DNA of 64,000 nucleotides, taken from the NCBI RefSeq assembly GCF_035917575.1, contig NZ_CP109090.1:2294001-2358000 (forward strand), written 5' to 3'. The notes below the pieces were generated by a model. The model searched no databases. It worked only from the letters and a program-made list of their open reading frames with translations, and was not told where the DNA came from. Both the position numbers and the translations under genes were made by a program. Position 1 is the first letter of the stretch; every line of letters begins with the position of its first letter. The stretch is from Streptomyces sp. NBC_01788 (GTDB lineage Bacteria; Actinomycetota; Actinomycetes; Streptomycetales; Streptomycetaceae). Below, piece after piece: positions 9,701 through 17,353 of this stretch.

Positions 9701-9888
9701 CCGACCGGATCGCGCTGCGCTGGACCGCGACGGATCCGGCGACCATCGCCGCCCTCGGCGAGCACGCGTCGCTGATCGCCGAGGAGGTCCTGGCGACGGA
9801 CTTCGCCCAGGGCGAGGCGGACGCCTCCTACGGCGCCCCCTTCACCGACGAGGGCCTGTCCCTGACCTTCCGCCTCCACAAGGCGTGA
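6748..9888 (+). CDS. ileS: Isoleucyl-tRNA synthetase
   Basis: Charges tRNA-Ile; cytoplasmic class I synthetase of 1046 residues. The ATP-binding HIGH-type motif lies in GMPGAHHIEARVFKD (about residue 61). The second motif is KMSKH (residues 599-603) rather than KMSKS. A C-terminal anticodon-binding region follows (about 690-900). Sequence style and length resemble the eukaryote-like IleRS (type 2). The start is TTG at 6748 with GGAGGA six bases upstream, the same site sequestered by the T-box leader. An ATG does not occur in frame nearby. The gene is convergent with divIVA and followed by two hairpins. Confidence 0.97.
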   Translation: MNTQPQYRQVPAQVDLPALEHAVLDFWREQKIFAKSLEQSEGRPEWVFYEGPPTANGMPGAHHIEARVFKDVFPRFRTMRGYHVARKAGWDCHGLPVELAVEKELGFSGKKDIEAYGIAEFNDKCRESVLRHTDAFSELTTRMGYWVDLDEAYVTMEPEYIESVWWSLKEIFNKGLLVQDHRVAPWCPRCGTGLSDHELAQGYETVVDPSVYVRFPLTSGPLAGQASLLVWTTTPWTLVSNTAVAAHPEVTYVVATDGTEKLVVAEPLVAKALGEGWETTGETFTGAEMERWTYQRPFELVEFTEPAHYVVNAEYVTTEDGTGLVHQSPAFGEDDLRVCRSYGLPVVNPVRPDGTFEDDVPLVGGVFFKKADEKLTEDLGERGLLFRHVPYEHSYPHCWRCHTALLYYAQPSWYIRTTAIKDRLLEENEKTNWFPENVKHGRYGDWLNNNIDWALSRNRYWGTPLPIWHCEDGHLTCVGSRAELTALTGTDQSELDPHRPFIDDVAFPCPQCEKTATRVPEVIDAWYDSGSMPFAQWGYPYKNKELFESRYPAQFISEAIDQTRGWFYTLMAIGTLVFDKSSYENVVCLGHILAEDGRKMSKHLGNILQPIPLMDQHGADAVRWFMAAGGSPWAARRVGHGTIQEVVRKTLLTYWNTVAFQALYARTSAWAPTEADPAPADRPLLDRWLLSELHALTDQVTQALEAYDTQRAGKLLSAFVDDLSNWYVRRSRRRFWQGDKAALRTLHEVLETVTRLMAPITPFITERVWQDLIVPVAPGAPESVHLASWPEADLGAIDPELSKQMVLVRRLVELGRATRAESGVKTRQPLSRALVAAAGFESLDRELHAQITEELNVSSLASLSEVGGSLVDTTAKANFRALGKRFGKRVQDVAKAIAGADAAALSLALREGTASVEVDGETVTLAPDEVIITETPREGWSVASDSGATVALDLEITEELRRAGLARDAIRLIQEARKNSGLDVADRIALRWTATDPATIAALGEHASLIAEEVLATDFAQGEADASYGAPFTDEGLSLTFRLHKA

Positions 9889-9931
9889 GCCACCGGGGGA
9901 CGGCGCCCAAGGGCGTCGCTCCCCCACCCCG

Positions 9932-9970
9932 GCGGGGAGCCCACCGGCCACAGGCCGGAGGGCTCCCCGC
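9932..9970. terminator. Hairpin downstream of ileS
   Basis: GCGGGGAGCCC (9932-9942) pairs with GGGCTCCCCGC (9960-9970), with an inner GGCC/GGCC helix. It lies 44 bases after the ileS stop. No U-tract follows, as is common in Streptomyces. Confidence 0.7.
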
Positions 9971-9996
9971 ACCGCTTGAAGGGGCGCCGCATACGG

Positions 9997-10032
9997 GAAC
10001 GGCCCCGGAGGGACATCCCTCCGGGGCCGTTC
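9997..10032. terminator. 16-bp perfect hairpin between convergent ileS and divIVA
   Basis: Sixteen contiguous base pairs (9997-10012 with 10017-10032) enclose the loop ACAT. Being symmetrical it can end transcription from both ileS and divIVA, which converge here. Confidence 0.85.
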
Positions 10033-10077
10033 TCTCAGGCTGCCGATGCCTAGTCGTCAGAACCCTTCAGGGTTCCC

Positions 10078-11328
10078 TCAGTTGTCGTCCTCGTCGATCA
10101 GGAAGCCGCGCATGGGCGACGGCGCCTGACCCATCGGGGCCGGACCCTGCGGACGCACGGGGGCCATCGGCTGGGTCATCGCCGGGGCCATCTGCTGCTG
10201 ACCGCCGTAGGACGGACCGGACGGGCCGGGCGCACCGCCCATCGGCTGACCGCCGTAGGACGGGGCACTCGCGCCGGCCGGGGCCATGGAGGGCGCCGGG
10301 GACGGCGGCAGGGACGGGGCCGCGGGGGTGCGCGGCGGGGCGAGGGAGTCGTCGGCCTGCGTCTCCAGCTGGCGCAGCTGCGACTCCAGGTACGACTTCA
10401 GGCGCGTGCGGTACTCGCGCTCGAAGCCGCGCAGGTCCTCGACCTTGCGCTCCAGCGTGGCGCGGGCGGACTCCAGGGAGCCCATCGCGACGCGGTGCTT
10501 CTCCTGCGCGTCCCGCTCCAGGGCGTCGGCCTTGGCACGGGCGTCACGCTCCAGACCCTCGGCACGCGAACGCGCCTCGCCGACGATCTTGTTGGCCTCG
10601 GAGCGCGCCTCGGCGATCGCCTGGTCGGCGGTCTGCTGGGCCAGCGACAGGACGCGCGCGGCGCTGTCGCCACCGGGACCCTGACCCATCGGACCGGGAC
10701 CTTGACCCATCGGACCGGGACCCTGACCCATCGGGCCGGGGCCACCCATGGGACCGGGGCCACCCATCGGGCCGGGACCCATCTGGCCCTGCATCTGGCC
10801 CTGCATCTGACCCTGCATCGGGTTCTGCATCTGGCCCTGCATAGGGTTCTGCATCTGACCCTGCATCGGGCCAGGCCCCTGACCCATCGGACCGGGACCC
10901 ATCTGGCCGGGGCCAGGACCGCCGGGACCACCGGGACCCTGGGGACCCTGACCGCCCGGACCTGCCGGAAGCTGCGGAGCACCGCTGGGCAGCTGGGGCG
11001 GGCCACCCATGGGGCCGCCCATCTGCTGCTGCGGCGGGCCCGATATCCCGGCGGGCACAGGCGCGCCGGGACCTCGCATGCCCTGCTGCTGAGGATGCGG
11101 TGGCTGCTGCTGGTCCTCCGGAGGCTTGCGCATGTTCTGCTGGTTCTGGGCAGCAGCACGCGTCGCGGCGGCCAGTTTGGCGCGCAGGTCCTCGTTCTCG
11201 CGGAGCAGTCGGGTCAGCTCGGCTTCGACCTCGTCGAGGAAGGCATCGACCTCGTCCTCGTCATAGCCTTCTCGGAGGCGGACGGTCGTGAACTGCTTGT
11301 TCCGCACGTCCTCGGGGGTCAACGGCAT
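10078..11328 (-). CDS. divIVA: DivIVA, polar growth organiser
   Basis: Coiled-coil cytoskeletal protein that marks hyphal tips, recruits the wall-synthesis machinery and sets branch sites in Streptomyces. The start [34 protein letters not shown] is the conserved N-terminal membrane-curvature-binding domain (about residues 1-60). A long Pro/Gln/Gly/Met-rich linker (about 75-215) precedes the main coiled coil (about 220-325) and a Pro/Gly/Gln-rich tail ending DEDDN. The linker contains tandem repeats. Ribosome site GAGGTGAAGAG precedes the ATG at 11328. It is the last gene of the dcw block. Confidence 0.97.
   Translation of the reverse strand: MPLTPEDVRNKQFTTVRLREGYDEDEVDAFLDEVEAELTRLLRENEDLRAKLAAATRAAAQNQQNMRKPPEDQQQPPHPQQQGMRGPGAPVPAGISGPPQQQMGGPMGGPPQLPSGAPQLPAGPGGQGPQGPGGPGGPGPGQMGPGPMGQGPGPMQGQMQNPMQGQMQNPMQGQMQGQMQGQMGPGPMGGPGPMGGPGPMGQGPGPMGQGPGPMGQGPGGDSAARVLSLAQQTADQAIAEARSEANKIVGEARSRAEGLERDARAKADALERDAQEKHRVAMGSLESARATLERKVEDLRGFEREYRTRLKSYLESQLRQLETQADDSLAPPRTPAAPSLPPSPAPSMAPAGASAPSYGGQPMGGAPGPSGPSYGGQQQMAPAMTQPMAPVRPQGPAPMGQAPSPMRGFLIDEDDN
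10675..10930 (-). repeat. divIVA: Short tandem repeats encoding the DivIVA linker
   Basis: Imperfect 21-bp units (GQGPGPM) occur three times near 10680-10735, then 18-bp units (GGPGPM). Next come 12- to 24-bp units encoding QGQM and QNPM. All keep frame. The block encodes the flexible spacer between the N-terminal domain and the coiled coil and looks prone to expansion or contraction. Confidence 0.75.
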
Positions 11329-11380
11329 CTCTTCACCTCAACGTAGTCATCGGCAGTCGGCAAGACCGTATCGTCCACAG

Positions 11381-11671
11381 TCACGTCGCGAAGTTCCCCA
11401 CGAAGTAGATCAGGATGTAGACGATGATCATCAGTACGAAGAAGGACAGGTCGAGCGCCACGCCCCCGAGACGCAGCGGCGGGATGAACCGCCGCAGAAG
11501 CTTCAGCGGTGGATCGGTGACAGTGTAGGTGGCCTCCAGAACGACCACCATCGCCTTGCCGGGTTGCCACGAGCGGGCGAACTGGAACACATAGTCCATG
11601 ACCAGCCGGAAGATCAGCACGATGAGGAACACCGTCAGCGCGATGTAGAGAACCTCCATGGCCACACGCAT
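11381..11671 (-). CDS. sepG: YggT-family membrane protein SepG (YlmG)
   Basis: Small membrane protein of 96 residues with two YggT hydrophobic segments: residues about 5-30, and about 68-93 after the loop PPLKLLRRFIPPLRLGG, which is the family signature. In S. coelicolor the homologue SepG helps place SsgB at sporulation septa and influences nucleoid shape (known from the literature). It lies between sepF and divIVA, 51 bp from the sepF stop. A start at the fifth codon (MEVLYIAL) is also possible. Confidence 0.9.
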   Translation of the reverse strand: MRVAMEVLYIALTVFLIVLIFRLVMDYVFQFARSWQPGKAMVVVLEATYTVTDPPLKLLRRFIPPLRLGGVALDLSFFVLMIIVYILIYFVGNFAT

Positions 11672-11722
11672 GATCGGTGCTTCCCTCTCCCCTGTTCCGT
11701 GCCTGTTCTACGGTGGTGCGTC

Positions 11723-12364
11723 TCAGCTCTGGTTGAAGAACCCGCCCTCTGCGATGCGGGCCTTGTCCTCCGCCGTGACATCGACGTTAGCAGGCGACAA
11801 CAGGAACACCTTCTGCGTCACCCGCTCGATACTGCCGTGAAGACCAAACACCAAACCGGCGGCAAAGTCGACAAGTCGCTTCGCGTCTGTGTCATCCATC
11901 TCAGTCAGATTCATGATCACCGGGGTGCCCTCACGGAAGTGTTCCCCGATGGTACGGGCCTCGTTGTAGGTCCGGGGGTGAAGTGTGGTGATCCGGTACG
12001 GCTCTCGTTCCGACACGACCTTGGGCATGATCACCGGTGCGTTCTTCTCCAGGCTTGCGCGGTCTTGTGTGATGGACGCCACGGGCGCGATGCGCGCGGG
12101 GCGCCCGGATTCCGCCGGGAGCGAAGCGGAATGCGACACCGGTTCGCGGGGCGCCGGAGGCTGCGCCACTCGCACCGGTTCATCCCTTTGGGGCTGATGT
12201 GCACCATGCGGCTGGTGCGGCGGATCGTGCCGTCGGCGGTCCCGCTCGGGTTCCGGGTCCAGCTCGGGTTCGAAGTCGTCATCGGGGTCGAATCCCCGGC
12301 CGTCGTACCCATCGTCCTCCACGAGGCCGAGGTAGACCGCCATCTTGCGCATCGCGCCGGCCAT
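11723..12364 (-). CDS. sepF: SepF, FtsZ-ring membrane anchor
   Basis: Protein of 213 residues. The N-terminus [14 protein letters not shown] is the expected amphipathic membrane-binding helix. An acidic/basic disordered linker (about 15-100) leads to the C-terminal SepF fold (about 110-200; [24 protein letters not shown], split here by description only), which binds the FtsZ tail. The ATG at 12364 has GGAGGA eight bases upstream. The longer open frame upstream is not needed. It is essential for Z-ring function in actinobacteria, which lack FtsA and ZipA. Confidence 0.93.
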   Translation of the reverse strand: MAGAMRKMAVYLGLVEDDGYDGRGFDPDDDFEPELDPEPERDRRRHDPPHQPHGAHQPQRDEPVRVAQPPAPREPVSHSASLPAESGRPARIAPVASITQDRASLEKNAPVIMPKVVSEREPYRITTLHPRTYNEARTIGEHFREGTPVIMNLTEMDDTDAKRLVDFAAGLVFGLHGSIERVTQKVFLLSPANVDVTAEDKARIAEGGFFNQS

Positions 12365-12491
12365 GCTCTGAGTCCTCCGCTCTGTGGTGGATCCGCTGAC
12401 GACCGCCAAGTGCCCGCGATCCACGAGGTCGTTGCGCCCCGTTGGGCGATATTGACCATATTTTCTGCTGTGGTCCGACTTCTTGGCGACG

Positions 12492-13211
12492 TTACCCGAG
12501 CCTGGGGCGGACTCCGAGTACCGCGCTGCCGACGCGCACATGTGTCGCCCCGGCGGCCACGGCCTGTTCGAGGTCCCCGCTCATCCCTGCCGAGACCATG
12601 GTGGCAGCCGGATGGGCAGCGCGCAGGTCGGTCGACAAATCCATGAGGCGCTCGAACGCGGCCTGTTGCCGGCCGGCGTACTCCCCGGTCAGCGGGGCGA
12701 CGGTCATCAGCCCGTCGAGGCGCAACCCCTCGGAGCGGGCGACGAGGTCGGCCAACTCTTCGATTCCACCGGGCCCCACACCCCCTCGCTCGCCGCGTCC
12801 GCTCTCCCCCGCGTCGAGTGCCACCTGGATGAGGCAGCCGAGCTCGCGCTCCGCCCGCACGGCCTCCCTGGAGAGCGCGGTGACGAGCCGGGAGCGGTCG
12901 AGGGACTGGACGACATCGGCGTAACCGACCACGGATCGCACTTTATTGGTCTGAAGTTGACCAACAAAATGCCACGTCAGGGGCAAGTCAGCGCACTCGG
13001 CGGCCTTGGGCGCCGCCTCCTGGTCCCGGTTCTCGGCGGTGTGGCGCACGCCGAGTTCCGACAGGATCCGCACATCCGATGCCGGGTACGTCTTGGTGAC
13101 CACGATGAGGGTCACTTCCTCCCGTGCCCGGCCCGCGGCCGCGCACGCGGCGGCGATACGCCGCTCCACCTTCGCCAGGTTCGCGGCGAGTTCGTTCCTA
13201 CGGTCCGTCAT
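12492..13211 (-). CDS. YggS/PLPBP-family pyridoxal-phosphate-binding protein
   Basis: Single-domain PLP protein of 239 residues with the alanine-racemase-like barrel but no known catalysis; the family controls vitamin B6 and amino-acid homeostasis. The PLP-lysine motif is in [29 protein letters not shown] and [24 protein letters not shown] are the other family signatures. It sits six bases downstream of the ylmD homologue and precedes sepF, as in many Gram-positive dcw clusters (ylmE). Confidence 0.92.
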   Translation of the reverse strand: MTDRRNELAANLAKVERRIAAACAAAGRAREEVTLIVVTKTYPASDVRILSELGVRHTAENRDQEAAPKAAECADLPLTWHFVGQLQTNKVRSVVGYADVVQSLDRSRLVTALSREAVRAERELGCLIQVALDAGESGRGERGGVGPGGIEELADLVARSEGLRLDGLMTVAPLTGEYAGRQQAAFERLMDLSTDLRAAHPAATMVSAGMSGDLEQAVAAGATHVRVGSAVLGVRPRLG

Positions 13212-13217
13212 GCCCCA

Positions 13218-13946
13218 TCAGTCCAGCCAGACATAGCCCGCGAGCCGACCGGTGGTGCGGTCGCGGCGGTACGAGAAGTGATCGCCCGACTCCCGCGTGC
13301 ACACCGGCGACTGCTCCCGGTCGTGCACCCCGAGGCGCTCGAGCTGCGCGTGCACGCCGGCGCTCACGTCGACGGCCGGCGTGCCCCAACTGGTCTCGGC
13401 GTACGCCGCCGGTTCGATCGCGGCCACCTCGGCGCGCAGGTCCTCCGGCACCTCGTAGCACCGGCCGCACACGGCGGGTCCGGTGCGGGCGGTGATGCGG
13501 TCCGGCCGGGCGCCGAGCGACTCCATCGCGTCGACCGCGGCCGGGACGACCCCCTTGATCATGCCGGGCCGCCCGGCGTGGACGGCGGCGGCCACACCGG
13601 CCACCGGGTCGGCCAGCAGCACCGGAACGCAGTCGGCGGTGAGCACGGCGAGGGCGAGCCCGCGGGTCGCGGTCACCAGTCCGTCGACCGGCGGGGTGAG
13701 ACGCGTGGTCCACGGCCCGTCGACCTCGGCGATGTCGTTGCCGTGCACCTGGTTCATCCAGACCACCCGGTCCGGGTCGAGTCCGAGCGAGGTGGCGGCC
13801 AGGCCGCGATTGGTGCGTACCGCGCCGGGATCGTCGCCGACCGCGCCGCCGAGATTGAGCTCCTCGTACGGAACGGCGCTCACCCCGCCCCACCGGTCGG
13901 TGAAGGCGAAGTGCGCGCCGCTCACGGTGTCGCGCCCACCTATCAC
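13218..13946 (-). CDS. YfiH/LACC1-family protein (YlmD), purine nucleoside phosphorylase/oxidoreductase fold
   Basis: Protein of 242 residues in the multicopper polyphenol oxidase/LACC1 family, whose members have purine nucleosidase or phosphorylase activity. Metal-ligand motifs visible: MNQVHGNDI (His), [12 protein letters not shown] (Cys) and [15 protein letters not shown] (His). The start is GTG at 13946, which overlaps the ftsZ stop as GTGA, implying coupled translation with FtsZ. The role next to ftsZ is unknown. Confidence 0.9.
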   Translation of the reverse strand: MIGGRDTVSGAHFAFTDRWGGVSAVPYEELNLGGAVGDDPGAVRTNRGLAATSLGLDPDRVVWMNQVHGNDIAEVDGPWTTRLTPPVDGLVTATRGLALAVLTADCVPVLLADPVAGVAAAVHAGRPGMIKGVVPAAVDAMESLGARPDRITARTGPAVCGRCYEVPEDLRAEVAAIEPAAYAETSWGTPAVDVSAGVHAQLERLGVHDREQSPVCTRESGDHFSYRRDRTTGRLAGYVWLD

Positions 13947-15154
13947 TTGAGGAAGTCCGGTACGTCCAGCTCCTCGGCCGCGCTGTCGGAGTAGCTGCGC
14001 GGCGACGGCGTGACGGGCGGGGTCACCGGCGGAAGGTCCTGCACCGGCTCGGGGGCGACGGGCTCCGGCTCCTCCTTCGGCGTCACGCTGCCGAGCGAGC
14101 CGAAGGTCGGGCGGCTCTCGGGCTGCCGCACCGGGGTGGGCTCCTCGCGGCGGGCCGGGGGCGGGGCGGAGGCCGAACCGAGGACGTTGTCCCGGCGGGC
14201 CGGAGGCTGGCCGCCGTCGAAGCCGGCCGCGATCACGGTGACCCGGACCTCGTCGCCGAGGGCGTCGTCGATGACCGCGCCGAAGATGATGTTGGCCTCG
14301 GGGTGCGCCGCCTCGCTGACGAGCTGGGCGGCCTCGTTGATCTCGAACAGACCGAGGTCGCTGCCGCCGGAGATGGACAGGAGCACGCCCCGGGCGCCGT
14401 CGATGGAGGCCTCGAGGAGGGGAGAGGAGATCGCCATCTCGGCCGCGGCCACCGCGCGGTCGTCGCCGCGGGCCGAGCCGATGCCCATGAGCGCCGAGCC
14501 GGCCTCGGACATGACGGACTTGACGTCGGCGAAGTCGAGGTTGATCAGGCCGGGGGTGGTGATCAGGTCGGTGATGCCCTGCACACCGGACAGCAGCACC
14601 TGGTCCGCGGACTTGAACGCGTCGAGCACGCTGACCTGGCGGTCCGAGATGGACAGCAGCCGGTCGTTGGGGATGACGATGAGGGTGTCGACCTCTTCGC
14701 GGAGCTCGGCGATGCCGTCCTCGGCCTGGTTCGCGCGGCGCCGCCCCTCGAAGGTGAACGGACGCGTGACCACGCCGATGGTGAGGGCGCCCAGCGAACG
14801 CGCGATGTTGGCCACGACGGGCGCGCCGCCGGTACCGGTGCCGCCGCCCTCACCGGCCGTCACGAAGACCATGTCGGCCCCCTTGAGGACCTCCTCGATC
14901 TCCTCACGGTGGTCCTCGGCGGCCTTGCGGCCGACGGCCGGGTTGGCCCCGGCGCCGAGTCCGCGCGTGAGTTCGCGGCCGACATCGAGCTTGACGTCGG
15001 CGTCGCTCATCAACAGCGCCTGCGCGTCGGTGTTGATGGCGATGAACTCGACGCCCTTGAGACCGACCTCGATCATCCGGTTGATGGCATTGACACCACC
15101 GCCGCCGACACCGATGACTTTGATGACTGCGAGGTAGTTCTGCGGTGCTGCCAC
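13943..15154 (-). CDS. ftsZ: FtsZ, tubulin-like cell division GTPase
   Basis: Forms Z-rings at vegetative cross-walls and the ladder of sporulation septa. The protein has 403 residues: N-terminal GTPase domain with the tubulin signature GGGTGTG (near residue 105), the T7 loop ([11 protein letters not shown]), and a Pro/Glu-rich linker. It ends in the conserved tail DVPDFLK that binds SepF. The start is GTG at 15154 with AGAGG upstream. A 278-bp upstream gap holds regulatory repeats, in keeping with the separate sporulation promoters known for Streptomyces ftsZ. Confidence 0.98.
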   Translation of the reverse strand: MAAPQNYLAVIKVIGVGGGGVNAINRMIEVGLKGVEFIAINTDAQALLMSDADVKLDVGRELTRGLGAGANPAVGRKAAEDHREEIEEVLKGADMVFVTAGEGGGTGTGGAPVVANIARSLGALTIGVVTRPFTFEGRRRANQAEDGIAELREEVDTLIVIPNDRLLSISDRQVSVLDAFKSADQVLLSGVQGITDLITTPGLINLDFADVKSVMSEAGSALMGIGSARGDDRAVAAAEMAISSPLLEASIDGARGVLLSISGGSDLGLFEINEAAQLVSEAAHPEANIIFGAVIDDALGDEVRVTVIAAGFDGGQPPARRDNVLGSASAPPPARREEPTPVRQPESRPTFGSLGSVTPKEEPEPVAPEPVQDLPPVTPPVTPSPRSYSDSAAEELDVPDFLK

Positions 15155-15432
15155 GTCGAAGGCCTCTCGCCTCGAGTTACGTGTCGCCGCCTCGCGGTCC
15201 TGCCGCGATCCGACGACTGATGCCGAATGGGACGGTCCGAACGCCGACCCGAACCCTAACCCTGAAGTTTAGGGTTACCAGTGTGTCTGTTCCTTGAAGT
15301 CTTCGGAACAGGACACTAAGTCGACAAGTGGCGCCCGTTCAACGAACACGCCGAACCTCCCGTTTTTCTTTTCACCCTATGTGATCAGCCATAGCGCCGC
15401 CCAACCAGGGTGTTGGCCTGCGCAGATGTGCG
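15155..15432 (-). promoter_or_regulatory. ftsZ: ftsZ promoter region with inverted repeats and GACAC sites
   Basis: The largest gap in the ftsI-divIVA stretch and locally AT-richer. Seen: AACCCTAA (15252-15259) with TTAGGGTT (15269-15276); TGTTCC (15288-15293) with GGAACA (15305-15310); and GACAC on the plus strand at 15312-15316 and on the minus strand at 15283-15287. GACAC is the reported core bound by WhiA. A possible minus-strand promoter is TTGAAC (15337-15342) with TTAGTG (15314-15319), spacer 17. Multiple promoters including a developmental one are known in S. coelicolor; assigning them here is inference. Confidence 0.6.
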
Positions 15433-16230
15433 TCAACTCCCGGATGACGCCGGGGCGGTGGGAACCCTGACGTCGAAGTGCCGTGCCCCGGGGGACGCTT
15501 TCATCAGCGCGGCCAGCGTGCGGGCCTTCAGCCGGCCGTTCTCGCTGCTGCCCCAGGCGACGGTCCGGCCGCCGCTCAACTCCAGTGAGATGTCGTCGTA
15601 GGTACGGACCTTGACGACCCGGGTCTCATGGGCGACCGCGGCGGGAATCCGTCCGGCGACCGCGACCGCCTCGCGCACCAGCCGGGCCTCGCCGAAGCGG
15701 CGCAGGCTCGCGGCTGCCGCGCTGGAGCGGGAAAGCGACAATTCCAGCAGGGGCACGCCTTTCGGCACCTGTGAAACCGTGGCGAACCGGACACCCTTCG
15801 CGTCCACTTCGACGAACTTCCCGCCCTTTTCCTCCACCATGACCGGAGTGCGCTCGACCACTTTCAACCCGATTCCGTGGGGCCATGAGCGCACCACGTC
15901 GACCGAGTCGATTCGGGGCAATTCACGACGCAGCCGGGCCTCCACCGCATCGGTGTCGACGGAAATCAACTGCGTTCCGAGCCGCACTCCGGCGGCGGCC
16001 CGCACCTGAGCGGGTGTCAGGACCGTGACACCGGAGACGGATACGTGCTCCACCCGCGTCCACCGCGAGCCGTACAGCACCCACAGGGAGCCGGCACAGA
16101 GGCAGACCAGGGCCAGCGAAAGGACGATGATCGTACGAGGGCGCAGCCGTCTCAGCCGGCGGACCAGAGGCGGGCCGGACGACGACTCCTGCTGGCGTTC
16201 ACCGCGCTCCGCGGTCGTCGCTCCGGCCAC
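15433..16230 (-). CDS. ftsQ: FtsQ/DivIB, divisome protein
   Basis: Bitopic membrane protein of 265 residues. A basic cytoplasmic segment (RRLRRLRPR) precedes one transmembrane helix (about residues 35-55). The extracellular POTRA domain follows (WTRVEHVSVSGVTVLTPAQV, about 57-130) and then the FtsQ beta domain ending near residue 250. It links the Z-ring to septal wall synthesis through FtsL and FtsI. The start is GTG at 16230. It lies 28 bp downstream of murG. Dispensable for growth but needed for sporulation septa in S. coelicolor (literature). Confidence 0.95.
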   Translation of the reverse strand: MAGATTAERGERQQESSSGPPLVRRLRRLRPRTIIVLSLALVCLCAGSLWVLYGSRWTRVEHVSVSGVTVLTPAQVRAAAGVRLGTQLISVDTDAVEARLRRELPRIDSVDVVRSWPHGIGLKVVERTPVMVEEKGGKFVEVDAKGVRFATVSQVPKGVPLLELSLSRSSAAAASLRRFGEARLVREAVAVAGRIPAAVAHETRVVKVRTYDDISLELSGGRTVAWGSSENGRLKARTLAALMKASPGARHFDVRVPTAPASSGS

Positions 16231-16258
16231 GCTCTCAAGCCCTTCCGTGCATACGGTC

Positions 16259-17347
16259 CTAACGGTGCGAGGCGATGGCCTCGTACACCATGCCGACGAG
16301 CAGCTCGTCGGCGTCCCGGCGGCCGAACTCCCCGGCGGCGCGGGACATCTGGTACAGCCGGTGCGGATCGGCGAGCACGGGCAGGACGTTCTGCTGCAGC
16401 CACTCGGGGGTGAGTTCCGCGTCGTCGACCAGCAGTCCGCCGCCGGCCTTGACCACCGGCTGGGCGTTCAGCCGCTGTTCACCGTTGCCGATGGGCAGCG
16501 GGACGTAGGCGGCCGGGAGCCCGACGGCGGAGAGTTCGGCGACGGTCATCGCGCCGGCGCGGCAGAGCATCATGTCGGCCGCGGCGTACGCGAGGTCCAT
16601 GCGATCAAGGTAACTTACCGGGATGTAGGGCGGCATTCCCGGCATCTGCTGCACCTGCGGCAGGTCGTTCTTCGGGCCGACCGCGTGCAGGATCTGGATG
16701 CCGGCCTGCTGGAGCCAGGGCGCGACCTGCTGGACCACCTCGTTGAGGCGGCGGGCGCCCTGTGAGCCGCCGGAGACCAGCAGGGTGGGCAGGTTCGGGT
16801 CGAGCCCGAACGCCGCGCGGGCCTCGGGGCGCATGGCCGCCCGGTCCAGGGTCGCGATGGCGCGGCGCAGCGGGATGCCGATGTAGCGGGCACCGCGCAG
16901 CTTGCTGTCGGGCGTGGAGACGGCGACCTGGGCGGCGTACCGCGAACCGATCTTGTTGGCCAGGCCCGGCCGGGCGTTGGCCTCATGGATGACGATGGGC
17001 ACACCGAGCCGCTTGGCGGCCAGGTAGCCGGGCAGGGCGACGTAGCCGCCGAATCCGACCACGGCGTCCGCCTTGGTGCGCTCCATGATCTGCTCGGCCG
17101 CCTTGATCGTGCCGCGCAGCCGTCCCGGAACGGTGATCAGCTCCGGGGTGGGTTTGCGTGGCAGCGGCACCGCCGGGATGAGCGCGAGCTCGTAGCCCCG
17201 CTCGGGTACGAGCCGGGTCTCCAGGCCGCGCTCCGTGCCCAGGGCCGTGATCCCCACGGTCGGGTCCTGCCTGCGCAGGGCGTCCGCGAGGGCGAGCGCG
17301 GGCTCGATGTGGCCCGCGGTACCTCCGCCGGCGAGTACGACATGCAC
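16259..17347 (-). CDS. murG: MurG, lipid II-forming GlcNAc transferase
   Basis: Transfers GlcNAc from UDP-GlcNAc to lipid I on the inner membrane face, giving lipid II. Of 362 residues, the first motif GGGTAGHIEPALALA (residues 7-21) and the C-terminal half motif SGGSQGARRLNEVV mark the two Rossmann-like domains. The AVGLPAAYVPLPIGNGEQRLNA segment binds the sugar nucleotide. GTG start at 17347, six bases after the ftsW stop, so it is co-translated with ftsW. Confidence 0.97.
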   Translation of the reverse strand: MHVVLAGGGTAGHIEPALALADALRRQDPTVGITALGTERGLETRLVPERGYELALIPAVPLPRKPTPELITVPGRLRGTIKAAEQIMERTKADAVVGFGGYVALPGYLAAKRLGVPIVIHEANARPGLANKIGSRYAAQVAVSTPDSKLRGARYIGIPLRRAIATLDRAAMRPEARAAFGLDPNLPTLLVSGGSQGARRLNEVVQQVAPWLQQAGIQILHAVGPKNDLPQVQQMPGMPPYIPVSYLDRMDLAYAAADMMLCRAGAMTVAELSAVGLPAAYVPLPIGNGEQRLNAQPVVKAGGGLLVDDAELTPEWLQQNVLPVLADPHRLYQMSRAAGEFGRRDADELLVGMVYEAIASHR

Positions 17348-17353
17348 CGAAAT

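Noticed and set aside
6187..9972. 1261-codon open frame on the minus strand opposite ileS
   Set aside because: Mirror of the ileS frame caused by high GC at third positions; low-complexity composition, no domain, while the plus strand encodes a complete IleRS.
10675..10930. Possible CRISPR-like array inside divIVA
   Set aside because: Units are short (12-24 bp), contiguous, in frame and without unique spacers; they encode the protein linker, and no cas genes are present.
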